This document shows, piece after piece, positions 1 through 7,536 of a stretch of 39,700 nt of DNA. Below the pieces are notes generated by a model that saw nothing but the letters and a program-made list of their open reading frames with translations, did not search any database and was not told the DNA's origin. This stretch comes from an uncultured Oscillospiraceae bacterium (GTDB lineage Bacteria > Bacillota > Clostridia > Oscillospirales > Oscillospiraceae), in contig CANQBA010000037.1 of NCBI GenBank assembly GCA_947589545.1, positions 1 through 39,700 on the forward strand, written 5' to 3'. Each line of letters opens with the position of its first letter. Position 1 is the stretch's first letter. The translations under genes and the position numbers were made by a program.

Positions 1-882
1 CATTATCCCTACGAGATCGAGGACAACTATTTTTCTCAGGGGAATCTCACCACGAAGCCCGGCGAGTACCGGCAGACGACGGTCGCCGTGGACAGCTTCT
101 CACCCAATGCCTGGGGGCTTTACAATATGCACGGCAACGTCAGCGAATGGGTGTGGGATTACTACGGCGAATATGACGAGGCCGCAAATGCCAATCCCAC
201 CGGCCCGGAAACCGGGACGCGGCGCGTCTACCGCGGCGGCGGTTGGAACGATTTTGCCAAGAATATGCGCTCGGCCTACCGCGCCACTTTGCCGGAGGAT
301 AAAGGCAGCTTCAATCTCGGCATCCGGCTGGTTCGCAACGCTGTAAACGGTGCAGGCAGCGTTGTCAGCACGGGAACGGAGAACAATACCGAAGCAGGCG
401 GCAAGGTGCTGATCGCGTTCTTCTCCTGGGGCGGCAATACAAGAGGCATCGCGGAGGAAATCCAGTCTCAAACCGGCGCAGACCTCTTTGAAATCGAGCT
501 TGTGACGCCCTATTCCGACGACTACAACACCGTACTCATGGAGGCCCAGCACGATCAGAATATTCAGGCAAGGCCGGAAATCAAGAACAAGGTCGAGAAT
601 TTTGAGCAGTACGACACCATTCTTTTGGGCTATCCCAACTGGTGGGCGTCCATCCCCATGCCCATCGCCTCTTTCCTGGAGGAATACGATTTTTCCGGCA
701 AAATCATCATCCCCTTCTGCTCCCACGGCGGCGGCCGCTTCGGCCAGAGCCTGACGGCCATCACCAAACTGGCCCCCGACGCGGTCATGGGAGAACCCCT
801 GTCTATCCACTACTCCGGCGGCAACGGTCTGCCGGACGATATAGCCGCGTGGTTGGAAATCAATGATATTCCGACAAAATAA
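1..882 (+). CDS. SUMF1/FGE-like domain fused to flavodoxin, 5' end outside window
   Basis: The frame is open from base 1, so the true start lies upstream; the GTG at 88 is internal. In-window codons 1-118 are the C-terminal half of a formylglycine-generating-enzyme-like (SUMF1) fold, shown by GNVSEWVWDYY, VYRGGGWND and the closing GIRLVRNA. The two active-site cysteines of true FGE (the CHRSYCYR region) are absent; the matching stretch reads FAKNMRSAYR, so sulfatase activation is unlikely. After a Gly/Ser/Thr linker, codons 136-293 form a flavodoxin_4-type domain with the FMN phosphate loop SWGGNTRG, then GYPNWWASIPMP and PFCSHGGG. The following gene was an aldo/keto reductase, suggesting a redox operon. 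The electron-transfer role is inferred from family; what the SUMF1 part does here is unknown. Confidence 0.8.
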   Translation, partial: HYPYEIEDNYFSQGNLTTKPGEYRQTTVAVDSFSPNAWGLYNMHGNVSEWVWDYYGEYDEAANANPTGPETGTRRVYRGGGWNDFAKNMRSAYRATLPEDKGSFNLGIRLVRNAVNGAGSVVSTGTENNTEAGGKVLIAFFSWGGNTRGIAEEIQSQTGADLFEIELVTPYSDDYNTVLMEAQHDQNIQARPEIKNKVENFEQYDTILLGYPNWWASIPMPIASFLEEYDFSGKIIIPFCSHGGGRFGQSLTAITKLAPDAVMGEPLSIHYSGGNGLPDDIAAWLEINDIPTK

Positions 883-943
883 TGGCCGTTTGCGGCAAAC
901 AATGGTAAGAAGAATACATGACAATGGAAAAAGGGAAAAAACA

Positions 944-1342
944 ATGCCTAAAATCGCGCTTGGCGCATGGGCCTGGGGAAACGACGGGATCTTCGGCGGG
1001 ACGCTGACCGCAGACGACCTGCGCCCCATCTTTGACGCGGCCATGAACGCTGGGCTGAACCTTTGGGACACGGCTTTCGTTTACGGCATGGGCACATCCG
1101 AAGAGACGCTGGGCGGTTTCCTTCGCACAGTGCCGCGGGACAGCTACTACATCTCCGCTAAATTTACGCCCCAGTACGCCGATCCCAACGCGGAAAACGC
1201 GGTCGTCGAGATGTTCAACGAAAGCGCTGAGCTCCTCGGCACCGACTACATGGACTTCTATTTGATTCACAATCCGGCAGGCGCTCCGAAGTGGGTAACA
1301 GAAGCGCACAAAGGAGGCGCAGAAGGAAATCCGTGGTCTTGA
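944..1342 (+). pseudogene. Aldo/keto reductase, 3'-truncated
   Basis: The ATG at 944 follows an AAGGGA-like site and opens MPKIALGAWAWGND, a typical N terminus for NAD(P)H-dependent aldo/keto reductases. The catalytic Asp/Tyr region is visible as LWDTAFVYG (about residues 34-42), and strand 4 as YMDFYLIHNP. After NPAGAPKWV the reading frame runs into unrelated sequence (TEAHKGGAEGNPWS) and stops after 132 residues, whereas family members have about 300-330. The break is at about 1290-1298, exactly where homology to a serine recombinase begins in another frame. The truncated product lacks most of the barrel and should not be active. It follows the flavodoxin fusion by 61 bases and was probably co-transcribed with it. 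Confidence 0.8.
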
Positions 1343-1649
1343 GAAACAGATAGCCGCGATGACAAAACGCCAGTCAGAGCTTATGTCCCTGTTCAAGCGC
1401 CTCTACGAGGATAACGCCCTTGGCCGAATCCCCGACGAACAGTACAGGATACTCTCCAACGAGTATATTGCGGAGCAAGAGAACATCAAGAACGCCCTCC
1501 CGGAGCTGACTGACCGCTTACAGGACTTGAAGGACTCTACCACCAACTTCGACCGCTTCCTGGACAACGCCCACAAATACACAGAAATTGACGAACTGAC
1601 TCCGGAGCTTCTCCATACCTTTATCAAGCGAATTTTGGAAATAGCATGA
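1299..1649 (+). pseudogene. Remnant of large serine recombinase, C-terminal coiled coil only
   Basis: From about 1299 frame 3 encodes QKRTKEAQKEIRGLEKQ followed by MTKRQSELMSLFKRLYEDN, then RIPDEQYRILSNEYIAEQ and a Leu/Asp-rich helix. This is the long helical segment and C-terminal end of the large serine recombinases (resolvase family with recombinase zinc-ribbon/DUF4368) that mobilise conjugative transposons in gut Clostridia. There is an in-frame TAA at 1296 just upstream, and no catalytic resolvase domain or zinc ribbon is present. The 3' end stops at RILEIA, short of the usual family C terminus. It is a scar from a mobile element that destroyed the aldo/keto reductase; no product is expected to work. 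Confidence 0.75.
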
Positions 1650-1658
1650 CACAAATTA

Positions 1659-1686
1659 AGGAGCCTGTGCATCACCACAGGCTCCT
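1659..1686. terminator. Perfect 11-bp hairpin, terminator-like
   Basis: Arms AGGAGCCTGTG (1659-1669) and CACAGGCTCCT (1676-1686) pair perfectly around a 6-base loop. There is no run of six Ts on either side (minus strand continues TAATTTG), so it is a weak intrinsic terminator at best. It lies between the recombinase remnant and the 3' end of tatD and may terminate tatD or be left over from the mobile element. Confidence 0.4.
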
Positions 1687-1794
1687 GACCGAAAAAATAT
1701 TTAGCTAGGCAGGTTCGCGATGTTTCCCTATAACCACGTGCAGATGTCGCCGGAAAAAATATTGAATTTGAGTTTTTTGACAAACTGCGTCCCT

Positions 1795-2556
1795 TCAGGC
1801 AAGGCTGAAAAGCCGCTTTCCGTTCTCCAGAGTGATCCGGGCCGCGTCCTCAAAGCTCATACCGCGGATCTCCGCGATCTTTTCCGCCACCAGGTGGACA
1901 AAAAGGGAGGAGTTGCGCTCCCCCCGGTGGGGAACCGGGGCCATATAGGGGCTGTCCGTCTCGATGACCATCCGGTCTGCGGGCATCTTCTCCACCACCT
2001 CCAGCACCCGGCGGGCGTTTTTGAAGGTGACGACACCGGTGAAGCCCAGGTAAAAGCCCATGTCCAGCAGGATCTTCGCCGTCTCCCAGCTCCCCGAGTA
2101 GCAGTGGACGACGCCCCGCGCGCCGGGGTGGGCCTTTAAAATGTCCAGGTTGTCGGCCACAGCCTCCCGCTCGTGGATGATGACGGGCTTATCCAGCTCC
2201 CGGGCCAGCTCCAGCTGCCCAGCGTACACCCGCCGCTGGACGTCCCCGGGGGAAAAGTCGTAGTGGTAGTCAAGGCCGATCTCGCCCACGGCCACGCACT
2301 TGGGATCTGCGGCCAGGGCGCGGATCTCCTCCAGGTAACCCTCCTCCGCTGCCCCGGCCTCGTGGGGGTGCACCCCGGCGGCGAACCGGACGAAGTCGTA
2401 AGCGTGGGCGATGTCCCGGGCCTTTTTGGCGGAGGCGATGTCCGAGGCCGGATCCACGATGAGCCCCACGCCGGCATCTTTCATTTTCGCCAGCAGCTCG
2501 TCCCGGTCAGCGTCAAATTTTTCGTCGTCGTAGTGGGCGTGGGTATCAAAGAGCAT
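1795..2556 (-). CDS. tatD: TatD family metal-dependent hydrolase (DNase)
   Basis: A 253-residue TIM-barrel amidohydrolase of the TatD/YcfH family, a metal-dependent 3'-5' nuclease or deoxyribonuclease. Metal-binding motifs appear in the usual order: DTHAHYDD at the N terminus, VGEIGLDYHYDF, IIHEREA, VHCYSGSW, and ETDSPYMAP near the C terminus, followed by RGERNSS. The start is taken at 2556 (MLFDTHAHYD), which has GGGGGA seven bases upstream on the minus strand; an in-frame ATG at 2571 would add MGEKF but overlaps that ribosome binding site. The length is normal for the family (about 255). It is transcribed divergently from secG and appears monocistronic. In other Firmicutes it often follows metG, which is not seen here. 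Confidence 0.93.
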   Translation of the reverse strand: MLFDTHAHYDDEKFDADRDELLAKMKDAGVGLIVDPASDIASAKKARDIAHAYDFVRFAAGVHPHEAGAAEEGYLEEIRALAADPKCVAVGEIGLDYHYDFSPGDVQRRVYAGQLELARELDKPVIIHEREAVADNLDILKAHPGARGVVHCYSGSWETAKILLDMGFYLGFTGVVTFKNARRVLEVVEKMPADRMVIETDSPYMAPVPHRGERNSSLFVHLVAEKIAEIRGMSFEDAARITLENGKRLFSLA

Positions 2557-2596
2557 AAACTTTTCCCCCATTTTGTGTGAAATTTGAAAAAAACTC

Positions 2597-2625
2597 TTGC
2601 AATCCTGCCGAAATTATGATAGCAT
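2597..2625 (+). promoter_or_regulatory. Sigma-A promoter for secG
   Basis: TTGCAA at 2597-2602, a 17-bp spacer and TAGCAT at 2620-2625 form a good housekeeping promoter about 52 bases upstream of the secG start. It lies in the divergent tatD/secG intergenic region. Confidence 0.55.
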
Positions 2626-2676
2626 AGAATTCCCGCGAATGAAAGTACAATATTATCTTGAAAAGGATTGATTATT

Positions 2677-2913
2677 TTGGAAATCGCAATCACCATCATC
2701 CAGCTTATCGCCTGTGTGGCTCTTGTGGTCATCGTCCTTATGCAGAGCGGCAAGAGCGCCGGCCTCTCCGGCGCCATCGGCGGCGGCAGCGGCGACACGT
2801 TCCTGGCCAAGAACAAGGCCAAGACCCTGGACGCGCGTCTGGCCCGGCTCACCAAGTGGGTGGCCGCGGTGTTCATCGTCCTCACCCTGGTGCTGGATTT
2901 CTTCGTAAAATAA
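2677..2913 (+). CDS. secG: Preprotein translocase subunit SecG
   Basis: A 78-residue membrane protein with two hydrophobic helices flanking a cytoplasmic Gly/Ser-rich loop. It matches SecG in the first helix ending VVIVLMQSGKSAGLSGAIGG, the loop SGDTFLAKNKAKTLD and the second helix AAVFIVLTLVLDFFV. SecG is the non-essential third subunit of the SecYEG protein-export channel. TTG at 2677 is chosen because AAAAGGA ends nine bases before it; the earlier in-frame TTG at 2668 directly abuts that site. A strong terminator follows, so the gene is a single transcription unit. Its usual neighbour rnr is not present. Confidence 0.93.
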   Translation: MEIAITIIQLIACVALVVIVLMQSGKSAGLSGAIGGGSGDTFLAKNKAKTLDARLARLTKWVAAVFIVLTLVLDFFVK

Positions 2914-2924
2914 GCTTCTCCGCC

Positions 2925-2952
2925 CGGGAGCCGCAAGGCTCCCGCTTTTTTT
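2925..2952 (+). terminator. Intrinsic terminator of secG
   Basis: Perfect 8-bp GC-rich stem CGGGAGCC/GGCTCCCG with loop GCAA, followed by C and seven Ts. It begins 12 bases after the secG stop. Confidence 0.9.
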
Positions 2953-3034
2953 ACCCAAAAAGGGGCAAGCTTTGTGAACCGGCGGCTTTTTTTCGCGACT
3001 ATATGGGTGAAGGCTTTCAAAAGAGGCACCTCGG

Positions 3035-4693
3035 ATGCAGACAGAAGAATTGGAAAATTACACGCGGCTTTTGCTCACGGCGGCCATGCGCGAATGCGGC
3101 CGCATCGAGGACGCCCAGGATCTCACTCAGGAGACGCTTCTGGCGGCCCTCACGTACATGCGCAAGGGCGGTCAGATCGAGAATATGCGGGCCTTTCTCC
3201 TGGCGGTGCTCCATCGGAAATTTAACGATCTTCTCCGGCGAACCTACCGGGAGGACAGCGTTAGCATCGGCCCGGACTTCGACCTCCCCGACGAGGGCGG
3301 CCTTTCGGACTTTGCGAATGAGGAGGCGGAGAAGGTTCGCATGGCCGTGGCGTATCTGGCCCGTACCTACCGGAAGGTCATCGTCCGCCACTACATGGAG
3401 GGCCAAAGCGTCCGTCAGATCGCCCTGGAGCTGGGCCTCCCGGAGGGGACGGTCAAGAGCCGGCTGCGGCTGGGCAGGGAGCGTGTCAGGAAAGGACTTG
3501 ACGATATGGAAGCTTATTCAAAGCGCAGCTGGTCCCCGGCGGAGCTTATCATCTCCTTCTGCGGATCCCCGGGAATAAACGGGGAGCCCTGCTCGCTTGC
3601 GCAAAACGATCTTTTGGCCCAAAATCTCCTGTGGCTTGCCTACGAAAAGCCCCTGGGTGTGGAGGAGCTTTCACGGGCGGTGGGGGTTCCGGCGGCGTAT
3701 GTGGAGCCTGTCCTTCAGAGACTCACGGAGGGGGAGCTTATGAAGGAGACTGGCGGGAAATATTTTACGGACTTTGTGATCTTCACCCCCGCCGACAGGG
3801 AAAGGCACATCCCCGCTCAGAAAAAGCTGGCGGCGGACCATTTTGAGCTCTTTTGGGGGCCCGTGGACGCGGCGCTGGAGACCCTTCGCGGGCGGGAATT
3901 TTACAAAAGCCTCTCCGAGGACGCCAAAAACTCCCTGGAGCTGTACACGGCCTTCAACTGCCTGGACTACGGCCTCTTCGGGGCCTTTTCCAAGGCCGTT
4001 GGGACGTGGCAGGCCATCCCGGACCGCCCCAATGGGGGCCGATGGATCGCCTTGGGCCACGTTAACACCGAGCCCTTCGACGAAAATGCCCATGCGGAGC
4101 TTTTGGCGCACGGCTACTCCGGGGAGCGGGTCATCCAAAATGGGCGTTTCGCCGGGGAGGGCTTCGAGCTGCACGCCTACGGGGCGGATGGGTTCCCAGG
4201 GAGGCCCTATTGGAAAAGCCCGGACTGGATCTTCTTCCCGGAAAATTCCATGGTGGATCCGGAGCTTGCCAAGCTCCTCTATATCCTCCACCGGCGCCTG
4301 GAGCCGGAAACCGTTGACTTCAACACGGTGTATCCGAAGGCCGTCCCGTGGCTCACAAAGTGCAAGGTTCTCCGGGAGGAGAACGGAAGGCCCGTGGTGA
4401 ACATCCCCGTCCTTGACCGGGACGCGGCGGCGATCCTGTGGGACGCCTGCGCCCGGGCCCACCGGGAGCTTGAGGAGAGCTTGAGCGGCCTTTTGGCGGA
4501 GTTTATACGCGGCCGGGGCCAGCGTCTCCCGGGGCATCTTACCAGCGTCCCTCCGCACAAACGGTACATGTACGCCTACAACGCCCTGCCGATGGCCCTT
4601 CTCCGGGAGGCAATGGCGCGGGGCCGCCTCTACGACGGCCATTACGACGACCCCGCCAACCAGTACCCCGCCCCCATGGTGCTTGTTATTTAA
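3035..4693 (+). CDS. ECF-type RNA polymerase sigma factor with ~390-residue C-terminal extension
   Basis: The 552-residue protein starts at an ATG eight bases after AAGAGG. Residues 10-70 form sigma region 2 (DAQDLTQETLLAAL, then MRAFLLAVLHRKFNDLLRR). Residues 100-155 form region 4 with the helix-turn-helix SVRQIALELGLPEGTVKSRL. Beyond residue 160, where an ordinary ECF factor would end, about 390 residues follow. The first part (LLWLAYEKPLGVEELSRAVG, then VEPVLQRLTEGELM, then GGKYFTDF) resembles a winged-helix domain. The rest is soluble, rich in Trp/Tyr/Pro and not recognised. No anti-sigma gene is adjacent, so the C-terminal domain may itself control the factor. The role as a transcription initiator is family knowledge; the signal and regulon are unknown. 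A bidirectional terminator isolates it from pta. Confidence 0.85.
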   Translation: MQTEELENYTRLLLTAAMRECGRIEDAQDLTQETLLAALTYMRKGGQIENMRAFLLAVLHRKFNDLLRRTYREDSVSIGPDFDLPDEGGLSDFANEEAEKVRMAVAYLARTYRKVIVRHYMEGQSVRQIALELGLPEGTVKSRLRLGRERVRKGLDDMEAYSKRSWSPAELIISFCGSPGINGEPCSLAQNDLLAQNLLWLAYEKPLGVEELSRAVGVPAAYVEPVLQRLTEGELMKETGGKYFTDFVIFTPADRERHIPAQKKLAADHFELFWGPVDAALETLRGREFYKSLSEDAKNSLELYTAFNCLDYGLFGAFSKAVGTWQAIPDRPNGGRWIALGHVNTEPFDENAHAELLAHGYSGERVIQNGRFAGEGFELHAYGADGFPGRPYWKSPDWIFFPENSMVDPELAKLLYILHRRLEPETVDFNTVYPKAVPWLTKCKVLREENGRPVVNIPVLDRDAAAILWDACARAHRELEESLSGLLAEFIRGRGQRLPGHLTSVPPHKRYMYAYNALPMALLREAMARGRLYDGHYDDPANQYPAPMVLVI

Positions 4694-4699
4694 ACAAAA

Positions 4700-4731
4700 A
4701 CTCCCCTCCGAAAAATCGGAGGGGAGTCTTT
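4700..4731. terminator. Bidirectional intrinsic terminator between ECF gene and pta
   Basis: Perfect 12-bp stem ACTCCCCTCCGA/TCGGAGGGGAGT with an AAAA loop. It is followed by CTTTT on the plus strand and by TTTTTG on the minus strand, so it can end both converging transcripts. Confidence 0.88.
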
Positions 4732-4742
4732 TGATGATTGGA

Positions 4743-5762
4743 TCAGTCCAGTGCCGCCGTGATGATGGCCATGGTGTAGACCTCGTCGGCGTTACAGCCG
4801 CGGCTAAGGTCGTTGATGGGGGCGTTGAGGCCCTGAAGGATGGGGCCGTAGGCGTCGTAGCCGCCCAGACGCTGGGCGATCTTGTAGCCGATGTTGCCGG
4901 CCTCAATGAGGGGGAAGATGAAGGTGTTGGCGTAGCCGGCAACCGTGGAGCCGGGGAACTTCAGCTGTCCCACGGTGGGGGAAACGGCGGCGTCAAACTG
5001 CATCTCGCCGTCGATGGCAAGGTCGGGGGCCATCTCCTTGGCAAGCTTGGTGGCCTCGGCGGAGAGGGCCACGGTGCCGCCCTTGCCGGAGCCCTTGGTG
5101 GAGAAGCTCAGGAGCGCCACCTTGGGATCGATGCCGAAGAGCTTGGCGGTCTTGGCGGTCTCAACGGCCACCTCGGCCAGCTTCTGGGCACCGGAGATGG
5201 TGACGTTGCCCTCCTTGTCCAGGGTGTCCTCATAGGAGAGGTTGATGGCGCAGTCGCCCATGCAGATGGTCTTCAGGTTCTCCTCGCCGTGCTCCCGGGT
5301 GAGGATGAAGGCGGAGGACACCAGATGCGCGCCGGGCTTCGTCTTGATGAGCTGGAGAGCCGGACGGACGGTGTCGGCGGTGGAGTAGGTGGCGCCGCCC
5401 AACAGGCAGTCGGCCACGCCCATCTTCACCAGCATGGTGCCGAAATAATTGCCCTTTTGGAGGGCCGCGCGGCACTCGTCGGCGGTCATCTTGCCACGGC
5501 GCAGGGCCACCATGGTGTCCACCATCTTGTCCATGTCGGGATAGCTCTGGGGATCCACGATCTTGCTGTCGCCGATGTCAAAGCCGCCCTTGGCCGCGGC
5601 GGCCTTCACCTCGTCGGGATTGCCGACGAGAACGACGGCGAGAAGCCCCTCCTTCACAAGGCGGTCCGTGGCCTCCAGGATCCTGGCGTCGGTGCCCTCG
5701 GTGAACACGATGCGCCGGCCCGCGCCCTGAAGCCTTTTCTTGAGATTGTCTATCATTTCCAT
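4743..5762 (-). CDS. pta: Phosphate acetyltransferase
   Basis: A 339-residue enzyme of the short Pta class (PTA_PTB domain only), which interconverts acetyl-CoA and acetyl phosphate for substrate-level ATP formation. Visible family features are IVFTEGTDARILEA at the start, GVADCLLGGATYSTADTVRP, LSFSTKGSGKG, DGEMQFDAAV and the C-terminal GYKIAQRLGGYDAYGPILQG. The ATG at 5762 has GGAGGT eight bases upstream. Acetate kinase, the usual partner, is not next to it in this window. The gene has its own promoter and is bounded by a bidirectional terminator. In an anaerobe with 2-oxoacid:ferredoxin oxidoreductase it would make acetate and ATP from acetyl-CoA. Confidence 0.95.
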   Translation of the reverse strand: MEMIDNLKKRLQGAGRRIVFTEGTDARILEATDRLVKEGLLAVVLVGNPDEVKAAAAKGGFDIGDSKIVDPQSYPDMDKMVDTMVALRRGKMTADECRAALQKGNYFGTMLVKMGVADCLLGGATYSTADTVRPALQLIKTKPGAHLVSSAFILTREHGEENLKTICMGDCAINLSYEDTLDKEGNVTISGAQKLAEVAVETAKTAKLFGIDPKVALLSFSTKGSGKGGTVALSAEATKLAKEMAPDLAIDGEMQFDAAVSPTVGQLKFPGSTVAGYANTFIFPLIEAGNIGYKIAQRLGGYDAYGPILQGLNAPINDLSRGCNADEVYTMAIITAALD

Positions 5763-5797
5763 GGGTATCTACCTCCGTAATTTTTGTTGATAAGGAT

Positions 5798-5826
5798 ATT
5801 TTACCACTACCCATTCCGGTATGCAA
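5798..5826 (-). promoter_or_regulatory. Sigma-A promoter for pta
   Basis: On the minus strand TTGCAT (5821-5826), a 17-bp spacer and TAAAAT (5798-5803) lie about 36 bases upstream of the pta start codon. Confidence 0.65.
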
Positions 5827-5833
5827 GTGATTT

Positions 5834-6667
5834 TTACTCTTTATAAAGCCCCCGCAGCAGCTCGATCTCCTTTTTATACCCTTCCAGCTCGTTGGGCGTC
5901 TCCAGGTAGAAGGGGAGCGCCCGCAGGGCCGTGTGGTTGATGATCCGCGCGATGGCCTCCAGGCCCAGGGAGCCGCCGCCGATGACCTCGTGGCGATCCT
6001 TGTGGCTGGAAAACGGGTTTTTGGAGTCGTTTAAGTGGATGCATTTGAGCCTGTCAAGGCCGATGACCCGGTCAAATTCCGTCAGCACCCCGTCTAAGTC
6101 GTTCACGATGTCGTACCCGGCGTCGTAGACGTGGCAGGTGTCCAGGCACACGCCCAGCTTGTCCGAAAGGGCCGTGCGATCCATGATCTCCCGAAGCTCC
6201 TGGAACCGGCCCCCCACCTCGGAGCCCTTGCCGGCCATAGTCTCCAGCAGGACGGTGGTGCGCTGTTCCGGCCTCAGAGTCAGATTCAGGGTCTCGGCGA
6301 TAAGCTCGATGCCCCGCTCCGTCCCCTGGCCCACATGGGAGCCGGGGTGGAAGTTATAGTAGTTCCCCGGCAGCCACTCCATCCGCGTCAGGTCGTCGGC
6401 CATGGTCTGGCGGGCAAACTGGAGCGTCTCAGGCTTGGCGGCGCAGGGGTTGATGGTGTAGGGCGCGTGGGCCAGGAAGGAGTTGAGGCCCTGCTCCCGC
6501 GCGATTTGAAGGAACTCCGCGATGTCCTTCTCGTCGATGGGCTTGGCCCCGCCGCCCCTGGGGTTGCGGGTGAAGAACTGGAAGCAGCTGGAGCCGGTGA
6601 AAATGGCGTCCCGGGCCAGGGCGGCGTAGCCCCCGGACACGGACAGATGACAGCCGATGTTGAGCAT
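5834..6667 (-). CDS. nfo: Deoxyribonuclease IV (AP endonuclease, Nfo family)
   Basis: A 277-residue AP endonuclease of the EndoIV TIM-barrel family, which cuts 5' of abasic sites in base-excision repair. Zinc-binding and active-site motifs are [73 protein letters not shown] and FYLETPNE. The start at 6667 gives the family N terminus [13 protein letters not shown] and has AGGGGG eight bases upstream. A longer open frame runs to 7099 but its extra residues are not family-like and lie opposite atpZ. It is monocistronic, divergent from the ATP synthase operon, and follows pta on the same strand 72 bases away. Confidence 0.95.
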   Translation of the reverse strand: MLNIGCHLSVSGGYAALARDAIFTGSSCFQFFTRNPRGGGAKPIDEKDIAEFLQIAREQGLNSFLAHAPYTINPCAAKPETLQFARQTMADDLTRMEWLPGNYYNFHPGSHVGQGTERGIELIAETLNLTLRPEQRTTVLLETMAGKGSEVGGRFQELREIMDRTALSDKLGVCLDTCHVYDAGYDIVNDLDGVLTEFDRVIGLDRLKCIHLNDSKNPFSSHKDRHEVIGGGSLGLEAIARIINHTALRALPFYLETPNELEGYKKEIELLRGLYKE

Positions 6668-6788
6668 AAGAATACCCCCTTTTTCACCGCCATTATACAG
6701 GAAAGGCGGGAGTTTTTCAAGACTTCCGGCCGCCTGCCGCCGGGGGAAATTTGCGCGGACACGGATGCCGGAAATTTCACAGGATTTA

Positions 6789-6817
6789 TTGACAATTCTT
6801 TTCCAATGGGGTATATT
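6789..6817 (+). promoter_or_regulatory. Consensus sigma-A promoter of the atp operon
   Basis: Perfect TTGACA (6789-6794), a 17-bp spacer and TATATT (6812-6817). It lies 32 bases upstream of the first gene of the ATP synthase operon and is the only strong promoter seen before atpC. Confidence 0.85.
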
Positions 6818-6848
6818 TAGAGATAAGCCTTTTGTTTGGTGGATGTGT

Positions 6849-7112
6849 ATGCGCAAGGGGTTCGGCTTTTTAAAAAATATCGTCTGGTTCACGCAGCTGG
6901 GGCTGTCTATCGCGGCGCCGCTGGTGCTGTGCGTCCTGGGCTCCGTATGGCTCCGGAACCGCTTCACCCTGGGAGGCTGGGTGGTGGCCCTGGGCGCGGT
7001 GCTGGGCGTGGGCGCGGCCTTCGCCTCCCTCTGGCAGAGTCTGAAGGCCATGGAGCGGCAGGCCGGCGAGGACGACCGGGACACGGGCGCCAATTTCAAC
7101 GATCACAGGTGA
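6849..7112 (+). CDS. atpZ: AtpZ/AtpI-like small membrane protein of the ATP synthase operon
   Basis: An 87-residue protein with two hydrophobic helices (about 12-32 and 37-58) separated by RNRFTLGG, and a charged C terminus. Size, topology and position ahead of atpI/atpB match the AtpZ family, thought to help AtpI insert or stabilise the F-type ATP synthase rotor and possibly form a cation channel. The ATG at 6849 is preceded by GGTGG six bases away; a slightly earlier ATG at 6843 abuts that site. First gene of the operon, five bases before the next start. The family assignment rests on context more than motifs. Confidence 0.65.
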   Translation: MRKGFGFLKNIVWFTQLGLSIAAPLVLCVLGSVWLRNRFTLGGWVVALGAVLGVGAAFASLWQSLKAMERQAGEDDRDTGANFNDHR

Positions 7113-7116
7113 GAGC

Positions 7117-7536
7117 ATGCTTCACAACGACGCCGCCATACGGCAGTTTTTCAAGGTAGCCGCCGGGGTGGCGTGCCTCACGGCCCTGGAGCTGGGGGTG
7201 TACGCCCTGCTGGGCCGGTTCAGCGTCCCGGTGCTTCTGGGCGCGCTCTTCGGCATGGCCGTCTCGTGCCTCAATTTCCTGGCGCTGACGGTGACGGTCT
7301 CCCGGGCCGCCGACCGGGCGGAGGACGGAGGCGACCCCTTCAAGGCCAAGGCGGCGGTGCAGGGCTCCTCGGTGCTGCGGCTTCTTGTGCTGGCGGCGGC
7401 GTATATCCTGGTTTTGAAATTCACCGCCCTCGACCCCCTGGCGGCGGTACTGCCGCTGGTATATGTGCAGATCAGCATCAGTCTTATGGAGTTTTTCCGC
7501 AAGGACGGTGAAAAGAATGGAAGTCAACGGCCCTAA
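7117..7536 (+). CDS. atpI: ATP synthase subunit I (AtpI-like)
   Basis: A 139-residue membrane protein with four predicted helices in two hairpins: FFKVAAGVACLTALELGVYALLG segment, VPVLLGALFGMAVSCLNF segment, VLRLLVLAAAYILVLKF, and LAAVLPLVYVQISISLMEFF (residues quoted only in part). It fits the ATP_synt_I family, a chaperone-like factor for c-ring assembly. The end overlaps the start of atpB by 20 bases, which implies translational coupling. A helix spacer of about 20 hydrophilic residues (RAADRAEDGGDPFKAK) separates the two hairpins. Sequence conservation in this family is low, so the call relies mainly on size, topology and operon position. Confidence 0.75.
   Translation: MLHNDAAIRQFFKVAAGVACLTALELGVYALLGRFSVPVLLGALFGMAVSCLNFLALTVTVSRAADRAEDGGDPFKAKAAVQGSSVLRLLVLAAAYILVLKFTALDPLAAVLPLVYVQISISLMEFFRKDGEKNGSQRP

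Noticed and set aside
6668-7099. N-terminal extension of nfo
   Set aside because: The extra residues are unlike the family and lie opposite atpZ and the atp promoter; a good ribosome binding site precedes the start at 6667.
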